Shown here: positions 9,326-17,846 of the stretch, piece after piece
Layout of the letters: each line of letters opens with the position of its first letter
How positions within the stretch are numbered: position 1 is the stretch's first letter
Assembly (NCBI GenBank): GCA_016721315.1
Contig: JADKIL010000009.1
Coordinates: 85,935-149,934, forward strand
Length of the DNA stretch: 64,000 bases
From: Candidatus Villigracilis vicinus
GTDB lineage: Bacteria > Chloroflexota > Anaerolineae > Anaerolineales > Villigracilaceae
Direction: 5' to 3'
Position numbers and translations under genes: made by a program
The notes under the pieces: model-generated
Database searches by the model: none
Seen by the model: only the letters and a program-made list of their open reading frames with translations
Told to the model about the DNA's origin: nothing

Positions 9326-11410
9326 CTAAAACCATTCGGGTGATTCGTCGAGCATTTTCAGGAATACATCCACGATTTTGGGGTCGAAGTGTTTTCCCGA
9401 TTCTGTTTGGATATATTTGTAAGTCTGTTGGGCAGACCAGCCACTGCGATAGGGGCGATCCGAGCGAAGTGCATCCCACACATCTACAATGGCGAAAATG
9501 CGTGCAGAAAGGGGGATATCCTCCCCTTTTAACCCGCGGGGGTAGCCGGAACCATCCCATTTCTCGTGGTGACAGTAGGGGATGTCGAGGGCAGGACGCA
9601 GATAATTAATGGAGATGAGCATATCGTGGGCATATGTAGGATGCTTGCGCATGATATCCCATTCCTCTTCAGTGAGTTTGCCCGGTTTATGAAGGATGTA
9701 ATCAGGCACACCCAGTTTACCGATGTCATGGAGAAGTGCGCCGCGCCGAATGTGGATCTGTTCTTGCGGGCTGATGCCCAGGAATTCTGCCAGTTTGATG
9801 GTTAGATTGGAGACGCGTTTTGTGTGTCCCTCGGTTTCTTTGTCACGCAGGTCCATGGCGCGAGACCAGCCTGCAATAGTGGCATCATAGGCCATGGTCA
9901 ATTCCTGATTCGAACGCTGCAATCCCTCGAATAATTGCGCACTCTCAATGGCGATTGCCGCTTGTTCGCCAAGGGTTTCCAGATAATCCAGCCATTCCAC
10001 ATCTGGGTGCAAGGGCTTGCGGTTGAAGATCTCAAGCACACCTTTGAATTGTCCTTTTGCGATAAGGGGAACGCCAAAGTATTCACGGAACTCTTCAGCT
10101 TTGATGAGTTCCCAGCGTTGATATCCATTGCCAAGTTCGGGCAAGTTTGGAATGTGGAGCACTTTTCGATCCCGCCCCACTTTGCCTGCCAATTCGTCTC
10201 CAAGCCGCACACTCGTTTGATGAATGAATGGACTACTGAAACCTCTGCTCGCGGCATTTTCAAGGACCTGGCTGGTGTTATTAAATAGCAAAATGCAGGC
10301 GGAATCCACTTCGAGTTGTGAGACAACTTCACCTAAAAGGATGTCGAGAGCGGTTTGTATATTAAGGCTGGAACTGATCGCCCTGTCGATCGAGTTCAAT
10401 GCACTCAACCGTTTCAACTGGGTTCGGATGTGTGCTTCGGCGTTTTTACGTTCGGTGATATCAACTGCGATCGTCAGGATCATCGCTTCACCATTGATCT
10501 CAATGATATCCAGCGAAGCCAGGCTGTTTCTGATCTCACCTGATTTGCGGCGAATACGCGCATCCTGATTGACGACGCGCCTGCCCTCTTTAAGGGACGC
10601 CATCCAAGTATTGCGTATCTCGGTATCAACGAACAGATTCAGTTCTGCGGCGGAATGATTTATCAACTCTTCGCGCGGATACCCTGCCAATTCAAGGAAG
10701 GCATCATTGGCGTTGTATGAACGTCCATCTGACAGGCGGAAGATATTAATACCGATCGGGCTGGAACGAAATATTTTGAAGAAAAGGATCTCAGACCTTC
10801 GCAGCGTCTCTTCGAATTTTTTGCGTTCGGTGATATCACGGATGGTGCTTTGGATGTGAAATGGCATTCCGTGAGAGTCACGTACAAGTTCAACATTGAC
10901 CTCAACAGGGATCGTCTCCCCATTCTTCTTTTTGAAGATCCGTTCGTACAGTGGAATCTGATCGCCTTGAAGGAGTTGCTTAAAGATAATCTCGCTTTTT
11001 TCTTTTTCTGCTGAAATGTCACTGAACTTTAGTCCGATCAGTTCCTCGCGGGTGTACCCGAGCATGGCTGCGGCTCGTTGGTTGGCATCCAAATGATATC
11101 CTTGCAGATCGAGAATAAAAACCGCATCATGAGTCTGGTTGAACAGGGCGCGATATTTCATCTCGTTTTTACGCAATTCCTCCTCGTTCTTTTTGAGGGC
11201 TTTCATGTCGCTTTGCATAATGGAGAGTAACAGCAAAGCGCTGAAGAGGATGAATAACCAGCCTTTGATCGTTTGCGCTTGAATGTAGGTTTGAGAGGTA
11301 TGGGGAATAAGGGCATCCAGGACATTGTCGCTAATTAGAATCCACAATGACCCGAAGACGATGTATATAAGGGCAGTGCGTAAAGGACGCGAACGTAGCC
11401 AGCTTTTCAT
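9326..11410 (-). CDS. Membrane-anchored PAS-PAS-GAF-HD-GYP protein
   Basis: A 694-aa putative c-di-GMP phosphodiesterase. Two hydrophobic segments (about residues 11-30 and 48-66) form a small membrane anchor with a short outside loop. They are followed by a coiled coil, two PAS/PAC units (each ending DITERK), one GAF domain and an HD-GYP domain with ALLHDIGKLGVP and HHEKWDGSGYP. From the GAF onward it aligns almost residue for residue with the C-terminus of the neighbouring giant sensor, including the linker AYDATIAGWSRAMDLRD. It is therefore a paralogue with a different input half. The gene has its own terminator, so the pair is probably not one operon. The signal sensed is unknown. Confidence 0.9.
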   Translation of the reverse strand: MKSWLRSRPLRTALIYIVFGSLWILISDNVLDALIPHTSQTYIQAQTIKGWLFILFSALLLLSIMQSDMKALKKNEEELRKNEMKYRALFNQTHDAVFILDLQGYHLDANQRAAAMLGYTREELIGLKFSDISAEKEKSEIIFKQLLQGDQIPLYERIFKKKNGETIPVEVNVELVRDSHGMPFHIQSTIRDITERKKFEETLRRSEILFFKIFRSSPIGINIFRLSDGRSYNANDAFLELAGYPREELINHSAAELNLFVDTEIRNTWMASLKEGRRVVNQDARIRRKSGEIRNSLASLDIIEINGEAMILTIAVDITERKNAEAHIRTQLKRLSALNSIDRAISSSLNIQTALDILLGEVVSQLEVDSACILLFNNTSQVLENAASRGFSSPFIHQTSVRLGDELAGKVGRDRKVLHIPNLPELGNGYQRWELIKAEEFREYFGVPLIAKGQFKGVLEIFNRKPLHPDVEWLDYLETLGEQAAIAIESAQLFEGLQRSNQELTMAYDATIAGWSRAMDLRDKETEGHTKRVSNLTIKLAEFLGISPQEQIHIRRGALLHDIGKLGVPDYILHKPGKLTEEEWDIMRKHPTYAHDMLISINYLRPALDIPYCHHEKWDGSGYPRGLKGEDIPLSARIFAIVDVWDALRSDRPYRSGWSAQQTYKYIQTESGKHFDPKIVDVFLKMLDESPEWF

Positions 11411-11548
11411 GGTGTTTCTCTTGTGATTTCAAAGAGCATTCGATTAGCATACACTTGCAAGACGAACACAATAAAGAGTATAGCATCGAACACTGTTTTT
11501 TTTGATTTGACCAATAATGTTTGCCCCTTGAGCGGTACCTTGAAAAGT

Positions 11549-12760
11549 TTAAATGCTTGCCAGTTGCCGAATTACACCCTGCCCTGCCCAACGCCCACTG
11601 GCAAAACATGCAGTCAACAAGTATCCGCCTGTCGGAGCTTCCCAATCGAGCATTTCTCCGGCGCAGAAAACACCCGGCATACTCCTCAGCATTAGATCGT
11701 CATTTAATGACTCGAACTTTACCCCGCCAGCTGAACTGATCGCTTCATCCAGCGGACGGGTCGCGATCAACGGTACTGGTAAATTCTTGATGTAAAACGC
11801 CAGCCGGGTCTCATTTGAAAACTCATCCTTGGGCACGAACTCGCGCAACAGACCTGCCTTCACACCCTTCATTCCCACCGTCTTCTCCAAATGGCTTGCC
11901 ATCGAACGCGAACCGCGCGGCTTCGATAATCTTTCCGCCAATTGCATTTCTGTTATATCCGGCGCAAGGTCCAGAGACATCACAGCGTTGCCGCTTGCGG
12001 CGATCCTGTCTCGCAGCAATGCTGATGCAGCGTAAATTAAACTTCCTTCCACGCCTTCTTTTGTCACAATGAACTCGCCTTGTTGACGAAATTCACCGAA
12101 GGACAAGACCACAGACTTAATGGGATGCCCATCGTACTTTTCCTGAAAGACTTCACTCCAGTCCACATCGAATCCGCAATTAGATGGTTTAAGCGCTTCC
12201 ACCTCCGCCCCAGCCTGACTCAGCCAATCGACCCACGCCCCGTCCGAACCGAGCCTACGCCAACTACCGCCCCCAAGTGCCAACACCACCGCATCCGCAT
12301 GGACGGCTTTTATTCCCTCTGGCGTTTCGAATACCAATGCTTTATCTGCATTCCATCCCACCCACTTGTGCCGTAAATAAAAACGGACGCCCGTCTCATC
12401 TAATCGTTTCAACCACGCTCTTAAAAGCGGACTTGCCTTCATTCCCACCGGGAATACCCGCCCTGAAGTGCCCACGAACGTTTCCACGCCCAGGTCGCCT
12501 GCCCACTTTCGTAAATGATCTGGCGTGAAATTCATGAGCCAGTGTCTTATCACATCCTTGCGCTTCCCATACCGTTCAACAAACGCATCGAATGGTTCTG
12601 AATGTGTGAGATTCAATCCGCTTTTTCCCGCCATCAAGAACTTGCGCCCCAGCGAAGACATCGAATCGTACACATCCACCTGCACCCCGTGCCCGCATAA
12701 CACCTCTGCAGCCATTAAACCCGCAGATCCGCCGCCAATGATCGCTACTGTTTTATCCAT
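11549..12760 (-). CDS. HI0933-type FAD flavoprotein (TIGR03862/PP_4765-like)
   Basis: A 403-aa NAD(P)/FAD-dependent oxidoreductase of unknown substrate. The N-terminus has the Rossmann dinucleotide motif VAIIGGGSAGLMAA, then the family block GRKFLMAGKSGLNLTHSEP near residue 40. The C-terminus closes with PGVFCAGEMLDWEAPTGGY, the second FAD-contact segment. The ATG at 12760 is chosen; a TTG at 12799 would add 13 residues ahead of the dinucleotide fold that the family lacks. It is transcribed alone, away from other genes. The related BaiN/HI0933 proteins reduce unsaturated substrates, but nothing here fixes the reaction. Confidence 0.88.
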   Translation of the reverse strand: MDKTVAIIGGGSAGLMAAEVLCGHGVQVDVYDSMSSLGRKFLMAGKSGLNLTHSEPFDAFVERYGKRKDVIRHWLMNFTPDHLRKWAGDLGVETFVGTSGRVFPVGMKASPLLRAWLKRLDETGVRFYLRHKWVGWNADKALVFETPEGIKAVHADAVVLALGGGSWRRLGSDGAWVDWLSQAGAEVEALKPSNCGFDVDWSEVFQEKYDGHPIKSVVLSFGEFRQQGEFIVTKEGVEGSLIYAASALLRDRIAASGNAVMSLDLAPDITEMQLAERLSKPRGSRSMASHLEKTVGMKGVKAGLLREFVPKDEFSNETRLAFYIKNLPVPLIATRPLDEAISSAGGVKFESLNDDLMLRSMPGVFCAGEMLDWEAPTGGYLLTACFASGRWAGQGVIRQLASI

Positions 12761-12864
12761 ATCTTCATTATAAACATTATTAATTGATCGTCCTGCCAAA
12801 TACCGAACATGGATTTTACGGCAGCCAAAATAAGGCGTTGTATAGCGATCAAGCCTACGGATCT

Positions 12865-12897
12865 AAAAAGCCCTCGAAATTAATTTCGAGGGCTTTT
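12865..12897. terminator. Intrinsic terminator after zinc-ribbon gene
   Basis: A near-perfect palindrome, AAAAGCCCTCGAAAT paired with ATTTCGAGGGCTTTT. It lies directly downstream (minus-strand sense) of the zinc-ribbon gene. Confidence 0.88.
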
Positions 12898-12913
12898 GCA
12901 TTTCTGGTCAAAT

Positions 12914-13972
12914 TTATCGTTCCACTCCCACAATACTACCGACCACGTTCAACTTCAGATTCCACTGGCTGCCCGGTTGGAACTGCCTAAACTCACTCTC
13001 AGAACCCGGCGAATATGCCATCTGTCCGTCAGCCGTACTGAAATTCACCTGATAGCTGGCAGAAGTGGACCCAAGCCTTTGTCCGCTAAAAACAGATGGA
13101 CTTGCATACACAGGATTAAGGTTGCTGCCATCCAGGTCGTAGGTTTGAATGGTTGCCCACTCATCCACCGTGTAACTGCAATATTGTTCAGTTTCGGTGC
13201 GGCATTCCGTCACAACCTCCGCGTAGCCATTGCCTTTATCGATGGTCTTGTCTTCGCAGATCTCCTGGCTGTCTGTCTGACATGAAACGTTGTATGCATC
13301 TGAAGGCGGATTGCCGCGTTCATTCGAATAATTCACCGCACGTACTTCCTGAACCGGAACAGAGGTCTTCCAGTACACGCTCTCCACCGTTCCCTGTACC
13401 GAACGGGAAGGAGCCATAAACATGAAAAAGATCGCCGCACAGCAGGCAAGTACAAAAGCGCCAATGCCGCCAGCAATGAGCCAATTGAAAGGCTTCGCTT
13501 TTGACTGAGCCGCAGAGGTTGCACCAGACCTTGCCGCCGCAACTGGTTTTTGCGCAGGCACATTCACCTTGATCGGCGCCCCGCAGTTGGAGCAGGTTTT
13601 TGCTGTGCCCGGGTTTTCGGTCCCGCAATTTGTGCAGGCAATAACTTTTGGCAGAGTCGGAGCCGCTTGCAGCACTTGCCCAGCCTGGCGAGCCTTGCCT
13701 TCCTTCAGATCCCCGCCGCATTGTGAGCAAGTCTCAGCCGTTGCCGGGTTGCGTGTACCGCAAAAAACGCAGTGAATATCTGCTCCAGCTTTTGCCGCCG
13801 CAACCACCTTATCATCGGTAATAAGCTTTTCATCTGAAGCACGTTGAAACTGAACATTTTCCGGTTGAGGCGCGCCGCAGCTTGCACAAGTTTTTACGGG
13901 TCCGGGGTTGCGTCCTTCGCAATTGGGACACACCCATTCGAGCTGCACAACGCCTTTGCTTTTACTTTGCAT
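12914..13972 (-). CDS. Triple zinc-ribbon, single-pass membrane protein
   Basis: A 352-aa protein with three Cys4 ribbons of form CxxC-x10-CxxC near residues 14-31, 61-78 and 101-118 (for example CTNCGTENPGTAKTCSNCG). A low-complexity Pro/Ala linker follows, then one membrane helix at about 160-183 (GGIGAFVLACCAAIFFMFMA) and an extracytoplasmic domain containing several Cys residues. Start: ATG at 13972 with an AAGGAG ribosome site. Such ribbons resemble RanBP2/zinc-ribbon adaptors that bind protein or nucleic acid; the outer domain is unfamiliar. No specific function can be given. It stands alone and ends at a strong terminator. Confidence 0.8.
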   Translation of the reverse strand: MQSKSKGVVQLEWVCPNCEGRNPGPVKTCASCGAPQPENVQFQRASDEKLITDDKVVAAAKAGADIHCVFCGTRNPATAETCSQCGGDLKEGKARQAGQVLQAAPTLPKVIACTNCGTENPGTAKTCSNCGAPIKVNVPAQKPVAAARSGATSAAQSKAKPFNWLIAGGIGAFVLACCAAIFFMFMAPSRSVQGTVESVYWKTSVPVQEVRAVNYSNERGNPPSDAYNVSCQTDSQEICEDKTIDKGNGYAEVVTECRTETEQYCSYTVDEWATIQTYDLDGSNLNPVYASPSVFSGQRLGSTSASYQVNFSTADGQMAYSPGSESEFRQFQPGSQWNLKLNVVGSIVGVER

Positions 13973-14018
13973 GTTTTACTCCTTGATAAATTCTGCCTTA
14001 AGTTTATAACAAAAACAG

Positions 14019-15029
14019 TTACGAATGGATTCCGTGTCGCTTGCGGATATCATTTAGCCGTGCATCGAAATCCGGTTCCTTGAATGGAGACAAGTCATCC
14101 GCCTCATTTCCTAACGGACGGCTGGTCAGTGCATCGAAAACAGCTGCCACACCGTTGGCGACATTATGCGGATCATAGCCGCCTTCCAGCACAAAAGCGA
14201 TCCTGCCGTGGCAATATTCCCCTGCCAGTTCAATTAGTTTTTTGGATACAGTGTAAAACCCACGGGTTGATAACCCGAGTGACGTGAGCGGGTCGTTCCA
14301 ATGCGAATCAAAACCTGCCGAGATCAACAACATCTCTGGTTTAAATGATTCGACCATCGGTTTGAAAATATCATCTGCAACTCGTGAAAAAGTCTCATCC
14401 CCTGCCCGCGCTGGGAGCGGGACATTGACCAGTCGATTTTTGGCGTGCGGCGCATCTTCCAGCCAGCCGGTGCCGGGGTAAATTCCCCATTGATGCGTGG
14501 AAATAAATCCTGCGCGTTCTTCGTGTAAGAGCGCGGCTTGTGTGCCATTGCCATGATGTGCATCATAATCAATGACCATTACCCTCTGCAACCCTTTTGC
14601 CAACAAGTCTTGTGCGGCGATGGCAATATTACTGAACAGGCAGAATCCCATGGCTCGATCCGGTTCGGCATGGTGCCCCGGCGGGCGGACAATGGCAAAT
14701 GCGTTCTGCGCTTCTCCATTCAATACAGCCCGGGTGCAGGTCAATACGCCGCCGACGGCAAGCATGGCATCTTCATATGAAGTTGACGTTACGAACGTTG
14801 GCGCGTGGTCAATGATGCCAGATCCTTGTTTGCAAACCTCTTCGATCCCACGGATCAGCCCCGCCGGATGCACACGCGCCACATCCTCTTCTGTCGCACG
14901 GATCGGCTTCAACTGTTCTGCGCCGAAGGCGCCTAGCATGGGTTCTAAAACATCCAGCCTGCCCGGGCGTTCAGGATGATCTGGATATTCATGTTTTGAA
15001 GAAGGGACAAAGGTGAAAATTGTGCTCAT
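14019..15029 (-). CDS. Histone-deacetylase-superfamily amidohydrolase
   Basis: A Zn-dependent deacetylase of the HDAC/AcuC/acetylpolyamine amidohydrolase group (336 aa). Hallmarks: RPPGHHAEP with the His-His pair at 119-120, VIDYDAHHGNGTQ whose Asp156 and His158 should bind zinc, the third ligand in AGFDSHWNDPL, and LEGGYD near the C-terminus. ATG 15029 gives the family's usual opening (FVPSSKHEYPDHPERP); longer in-frame extensions have no support. The gene starts 37 bp after the stop of an upstream lipoprotein gene on the same strand and probably shares its promoter. The substrate (acetoin-type, polyamine or protein lysine) cannot be decided from sequence. Confidence 0.9.
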   Translation of the reverse strand: MSTIFTFVPSSKHEYPDHPERPGRLDVLEPMLGAFGAEQLKPIRATEEDVARVHPAGLIRGIEEVCKQGSGIIDHAPTFVTSTSYEDAMLAVGGVLTCTRAVLNGEAQNAFAIVRPPGHHAEPDRAMGFCLFSNIAIAAQDLLAKGLQRVMVIDYDAHHGNGTQAALLHEERAGFISTHQWGIYPGTGWLEDAPHAKNRLVNVPLPARAGDETFSRVADDIFKPMVESFKPEMLLISAGFDSHWNDPLTSLGLSTRGFYTVSKKLIELAGEYCHGRIAFVLEGGYDPHNVANGVAAVFDALTSRPLGNEADDLSPFKEPDFDARLNDIRKRHGIHS

Positions 15030-15066
15030 GCATGAATTATATAATACGCATGACGATAAGGTGCTG

Positions 15067-16038
15067 CTATTCTGGCGTGAGACGCCCCCATACGAATTTG
15101 GCATATTCGCGCCAGAACATATCCGACGTGTCACTCACGGCGGGCGGGGAACTGATCGGGAATAATTCTGCTTCATCGTAGGTGGCAGGTGTACCCATCA
15201 GTGGATCCGAATGCCCAATATTAAGCAGGGGCTTGTACTCGATTGTCCAGGTCATTGCTCCGCTTTTGGCATCATCTACATTTATAAAAGAGGTTTTCAG
15301 GATGATGTTCGTATCAAACTTGGAGTTAAGGACCTCAACGCATGCTTGTCCCTGCACGACAGACAACGGATAAAACAGGTACCCGACATTGTATTGCGAT
15401 AGACCAACGGGTTGCTCCAGGTTTTGGTCGAAGTACACCGGCGCAATGTCGAGATTGTTAGCGCTCATAAGCTTTAATTGAGTGACCGGCAAGGCAAATG
15501 TATGCGGCATGGCGGCTGTATTGTTCGTATTGATGGAAAGTACCGTAATGAGGAAGATCAATTTTTCGCGGCTTGCGATCTGCTCCAGCCCCATTTTGGT
15601 TTTGTTCTGAATATCAGGGGCGGCCGGATTCTCAAGGACGGCTGCATTCATTGCTACAGCTCGGATCAAGTCCGGGCTTAAGAACGTGACAATGATGCGC
15701 GCCTGACTTGCATCATCCATATTAAAGGATTCAATATCCGTCCATGTTCGAACCTGGTGATCGAGGTATTGGAATGCCTCATGTTTTGAGATGGGAGAAA
15801 TAGTTTCTGTCGTGTTGGTAATGATCGGGCTGGAGGGCGAACTAATTGGGGTTGGTGCCGCTGTGGGAATGTATATATTCGCATTAAGCGGCGGCGGGCA
15901 TTCGTTCGCCTGCGACAACTGCGCAACGGACGATACGGAAAAACGATCACATGCTGAAAGCCCCACAGCGATCACCACACACATGCAATATCGTAAGAAA
16001 TGACGTCTCGGTTGTTGCAGTGATGTGCTCCTCGACAT
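15067..16038 (-). CDS. Lipoprotein of unknown function
   Basis: A 323-aa exported protein. It has an N-terminal Arg-rich stretch, a hydrophobic core and the lipobox VGLSAC (Cys about residue 30), so it is predicted to be lipid-anchored. A Pro/Thr/Ser linker (about 45-80) follows and then a globular domain of mixed beta character that I do not recognise. It is the first gene of a probable two-gene unit with the deacetylase-family gene. A good sigma-70-type promoter lies about 95 bp upstream. Confidence 0.75.
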   Translation of the reverse strand: MSRSTSLQQPRRHFLRYCMCVVIAVGLSACDRFSVSSVAQLSQANECPPPLNANIYIPTAAPTPISSPSSPIITNTTETISPISKHEAFQYLDHQVRTWTDIESFNMDDASQARIIVTFLSPDLIRAVAMNAAVLENPAAPDIQNKTKMGLEQIASREKLIFLITVLSINTNNTAAMPHTFALPVTQLKLMSANNLDIAPVYFDQNLEQPVGLSQYNVGYLFYPLSVVQGQACVEVLNSKFDTNIILKTSFINVDDAKSGAMTWTIEYKPLLNIGHSDPLMGTPATYDEAELFPISSPPAVSDTSDMFWREYAKFVWGRLTPE

Positions 16039-16132
16039 GCAGCCCGCCTTTCATTGCTTTCACTTTGGAGTTTTGGGAATCATCGGGTGTTTTCGAGCAC
16101 TCACGCTCTGCGAAGGCGGGAAAACTAGAAAC

Positions 16133-16161
16133 ATTATAAAGACCCACCCGTTCATCTTCAA
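16133..16161 (-). promoter_or_regulatory. Sigma-70-type promoter for lipoprotein-deacetylase unit
   Basis: On the minus strand, -35 TTGAAG (16156-16161) and -10 TATAAT (16133-16138) are separated by exactly 17 bp. The -10 ends 95 bp before the lipoprotein ATG. Confidence 0.65.
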
Positions 16162-16190
16162 GTGTCTTTTGGCATTTGCCTTAAATAGTT

Positions 16191-16237
16191 ACCGCCGCCT
16201 GCCAGCATGGGGGGGACATGCTGGGCAGAGCGGCGGT
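16191..16237. repeat. GC-rich palindrome (REP-like)
   Basis: ACCGCCGCCTGCC-AGCATG pairs with CATGCTGGGCAGAGCGGCGGT across a G-rich loop. There is no U-tract on either strand, so it does not look like a standard terminator. It may be a dispersed palindromic element. Confidence 0.55.
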
Positions 16238-16363
16238 TGACACCAGAATACCAATAAAGGGGAGGGCAGGTGTCGTTGCAGATAATATACACCTTTTTTG
16301 TCTGAAAAGCATTAAAACTATATAAGACAAAAGTACTACACCCGGCAGGTTCTCTGGAATATG

Positions 16364-16828
16364 CTACTCTTCATCGTTGTGAAATATCTTTAACCACTCA
16401 TCCACTTCTTTTGATGAAATGGATTTTTCCCCATCAGATGTCTTGGGCGTTGCAAGAGCAGACCGCAATTGTTTGACAAATTCTTCAGAACGGACAAATT
16501 GCGCTTGATGGACCCTCGCAGCACTTTGAACTTCATGGTCTGAAGAGACAACCACCCAGTTCTTCGCAGACTTTTCCAGCATTTCCAGCCGCCTGCGGAT
16601 GGCGGCGTCTGCGGTTTGCCCGCGCGGCACAAAATGGGCGCGGACCGTGCCAAATTTTCTCATGCCAGCCTGCCCAACGGGAGCACCGTCAAAGTAGACT
16701 TCAACCTGTTGGCGTCGGATCCGCGCAAAGTCCTGTAAGAGGCGGGTGAGTTCCATTTCATCTTCCGGATCTTCGAGACTCAATCCTAGTTTTGGGATCA
16801 GGTTATGTCCATCAATGAGATAAGGCAT
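16364..16828 (-). CDS. NYN/PIN-like (YacP-type) ribonuclease
   Basis: A 154-aa protein of the NYN domain family (PIN-like fold; relatives include B. subtilis YacP/Rae1, a ribosome-associated mRNA endonuclease). Visible features are MPYLIDGHNLIPKLGL with the first acidic residue, a central segment with VEVYFDGAP carrying a second Asp, and VVVSSDHEVQSAARVHQAQF with the third acidic position. It starts at an ATG just downstream of the OsmC terminator. The intact acidic residues suggest an active nuclease; the target is unknown. Confidence 0.85.
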   Translation of the reverse strand: MPYLIDGHNLIPKLGLSLEDPEDEMELTRLLQDFARIRRQQVEVYFDGAPVGQAGMRKFGTVRAHFVPRGQTADAAIRRRLEMLEKSAKNWVVVSSDHEVQSAARVHQAQFVRSEEFVKQLRSALATPKTSDGEKSISSKEVDEWLKIFHNDEE

Positions 16829-16843
16829 GTCATGATTGTACTA

Positions 16844-16880
16844 AAAAGCGAGAGCTACCATCAAGGTAACTCTCGCTTTA
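16844..16880. terminator. Intrinsic terminator downstream of OsmC gene
   Basis: Stem AAAGCGAGAG-CTACC with GGTA-ACTCTCGCTTT, A/T-flanked. It lies right after the OsmC stop in the minus direction. Confidence 0.8.
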
Positions 16881-16884
16881 GCAG

Positions 16885-17277
16885 TTATGCAGCTTCCATA
16901 ACCTTTGTTGTCACATCAAAGGAAGGCGGGTGTTCGAGCGTCTTCTTTACTTTGCACAATTCCGCCGAGCGGATGAGTGCTGTATGATACTGTTCCGGGA
17001 AGGTCGGCGGTACCTGGATCTCCAGGTCGATCTTATCCATCATGCCAGTTGCCGGGTTGGGATAATTGCGCTGAACAATACGGATACCGTCAGTAGGAAG
17101 GTTGCGCTGGCGGCAGAAGCCCAGAACATAAATGCCCGCACATGTGCCAATCGATGCTAGGAAGACCTCGAACGGCATCGGGGCTGTGTCGTCTGTGGGT
17201 TGGTCGGTCTGTACGGTGTGTCCGCGGAAGTGGGCGTCCACTTTTTGCCCGCCGGGGAAGTCAATGATCATTTCCAT
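16885..17277 (-). CDS. OsmC-family peroxide-detoxifying protein
   Basis: A 130-aa OsmC/Ohr-fold protein, expected to reduce organic hydroperoxides in the cytosol with a cysteine pair. Cys46 sits in SIGTCAGIYV and Cys108 in SAELCKVKKTLEHPP, the two conserved positions of the family. The start ATG follows a GGAGG ribosome site about 9 bp upstream. It lies alone with its own terminator. OsmC and Ohr subtypes cannot be separated with certainty; the shortness and sequence favour a YhfA/OsmC-like member. Confidence 0.88.
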   Translation of the reverse strand: MEMIIDFPGGQKVDAHFRGHTVQTDQPTDDTAPMPFEVFLASIGTCAGIYVLGFCRQRNLPTDGIRIVQRNYPNPATGMMDKIDLEIQVPPTFPEQYHTALIRSAELCKVKKTLEHPPSFDVTTKVMEAA

Positions 17278-17467
17278 GGGGAATATCCTCCAGTTTTGTT
17301 TTTATACATATTGGATGCCCTGCCAGACAAAAAGTTACAGCCAGTTTGGCATGAACCCTAATTCCTTTGGATGCGTATATCACTTGCATACTAACGAATG
17401 TCATTAAGGAAATATGGCAAAAGATAATTCCGAATATAATGAACGTACAAACCAAAGGAGAAACAAA

Positions 17468-17836
17468 ATGACAGAGAAAAAGACCTCCGATATTATCGTT
17501 GCTCAGCAAGGCGGTGTGATCCGCAACCTTGTGAACCAATTCAAACTCATCTTCCGCCTGATTGGTGACAAGCGCGTGAATACTCTTGCCAAACTCGTTC
17601 CGATCGGCGCCTTCGCTTATTTGCTGATGCCAGCCGACCTCGCGCCGAATCTCGTCCTGCCGGTTATCGGCATGGTAGACGATGCCGCCATTCTTTGGCT
17701 GGGTTCTTACATCTTTACCGAACTCTGCCCTCCCGAAGTGGTGGATGAGCATATGAAAGCGCTTGCCGGAAATATGAAACAAGGCGACGCGAATGATGAC
17801 GTTGTGGACGGCGAGACCACCGAAGTTAAAGAATAG
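17468..17836 (+). CDS. YkvA/DUF1232 small membrane protein
   Basis: A 122-aa protein whose central block, VPIGAFAYLLMPADLAPNL, matches the DUF1232 pattern (YLLxPxDLxPxxxP). It then continues through GMVDDAAILWLGSYIF. It has one or two hydrophobic helices and acidic, Asp-rich ends. The ATG at 17468 is preceded by AAAGGAG and is preferred to an in-frame ATG at 17414. It ends 10 bp before the sugar dehydrogenase lipoprotein gene, so the two are probably co-transcribed. The molecular role of DUF1232 proteins is not known. Confidence 0.82.
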   Translation: MTEKKTSDIIVAQQGGVIRNLVNQFKLIFRLIGDKRVNTLAKLVPIGAFAYLLMPADLAPNLVLPVIGMVDDAAILWLGSYIFTELCPPEVVDEHMKALAGNMKQGDANDDVVDGETTEVKE

Positions 17837-17846
17837 AATAAGGAAG

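Larger units (their letters stand above)
16039..16363. other. Intergenic region with promoter and palindromes
   Basis: 325 bp without a gene. It holds the promoter of the lipoprotein-deacetylase unit (16133-16161), a GC-rich 47-bp imperfect hairpin (16191-16237) and a weaker GACACC/GGTGTC stem (16239-16274). No coding potential or known RNA family is recognised. Confidence 0.6.
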
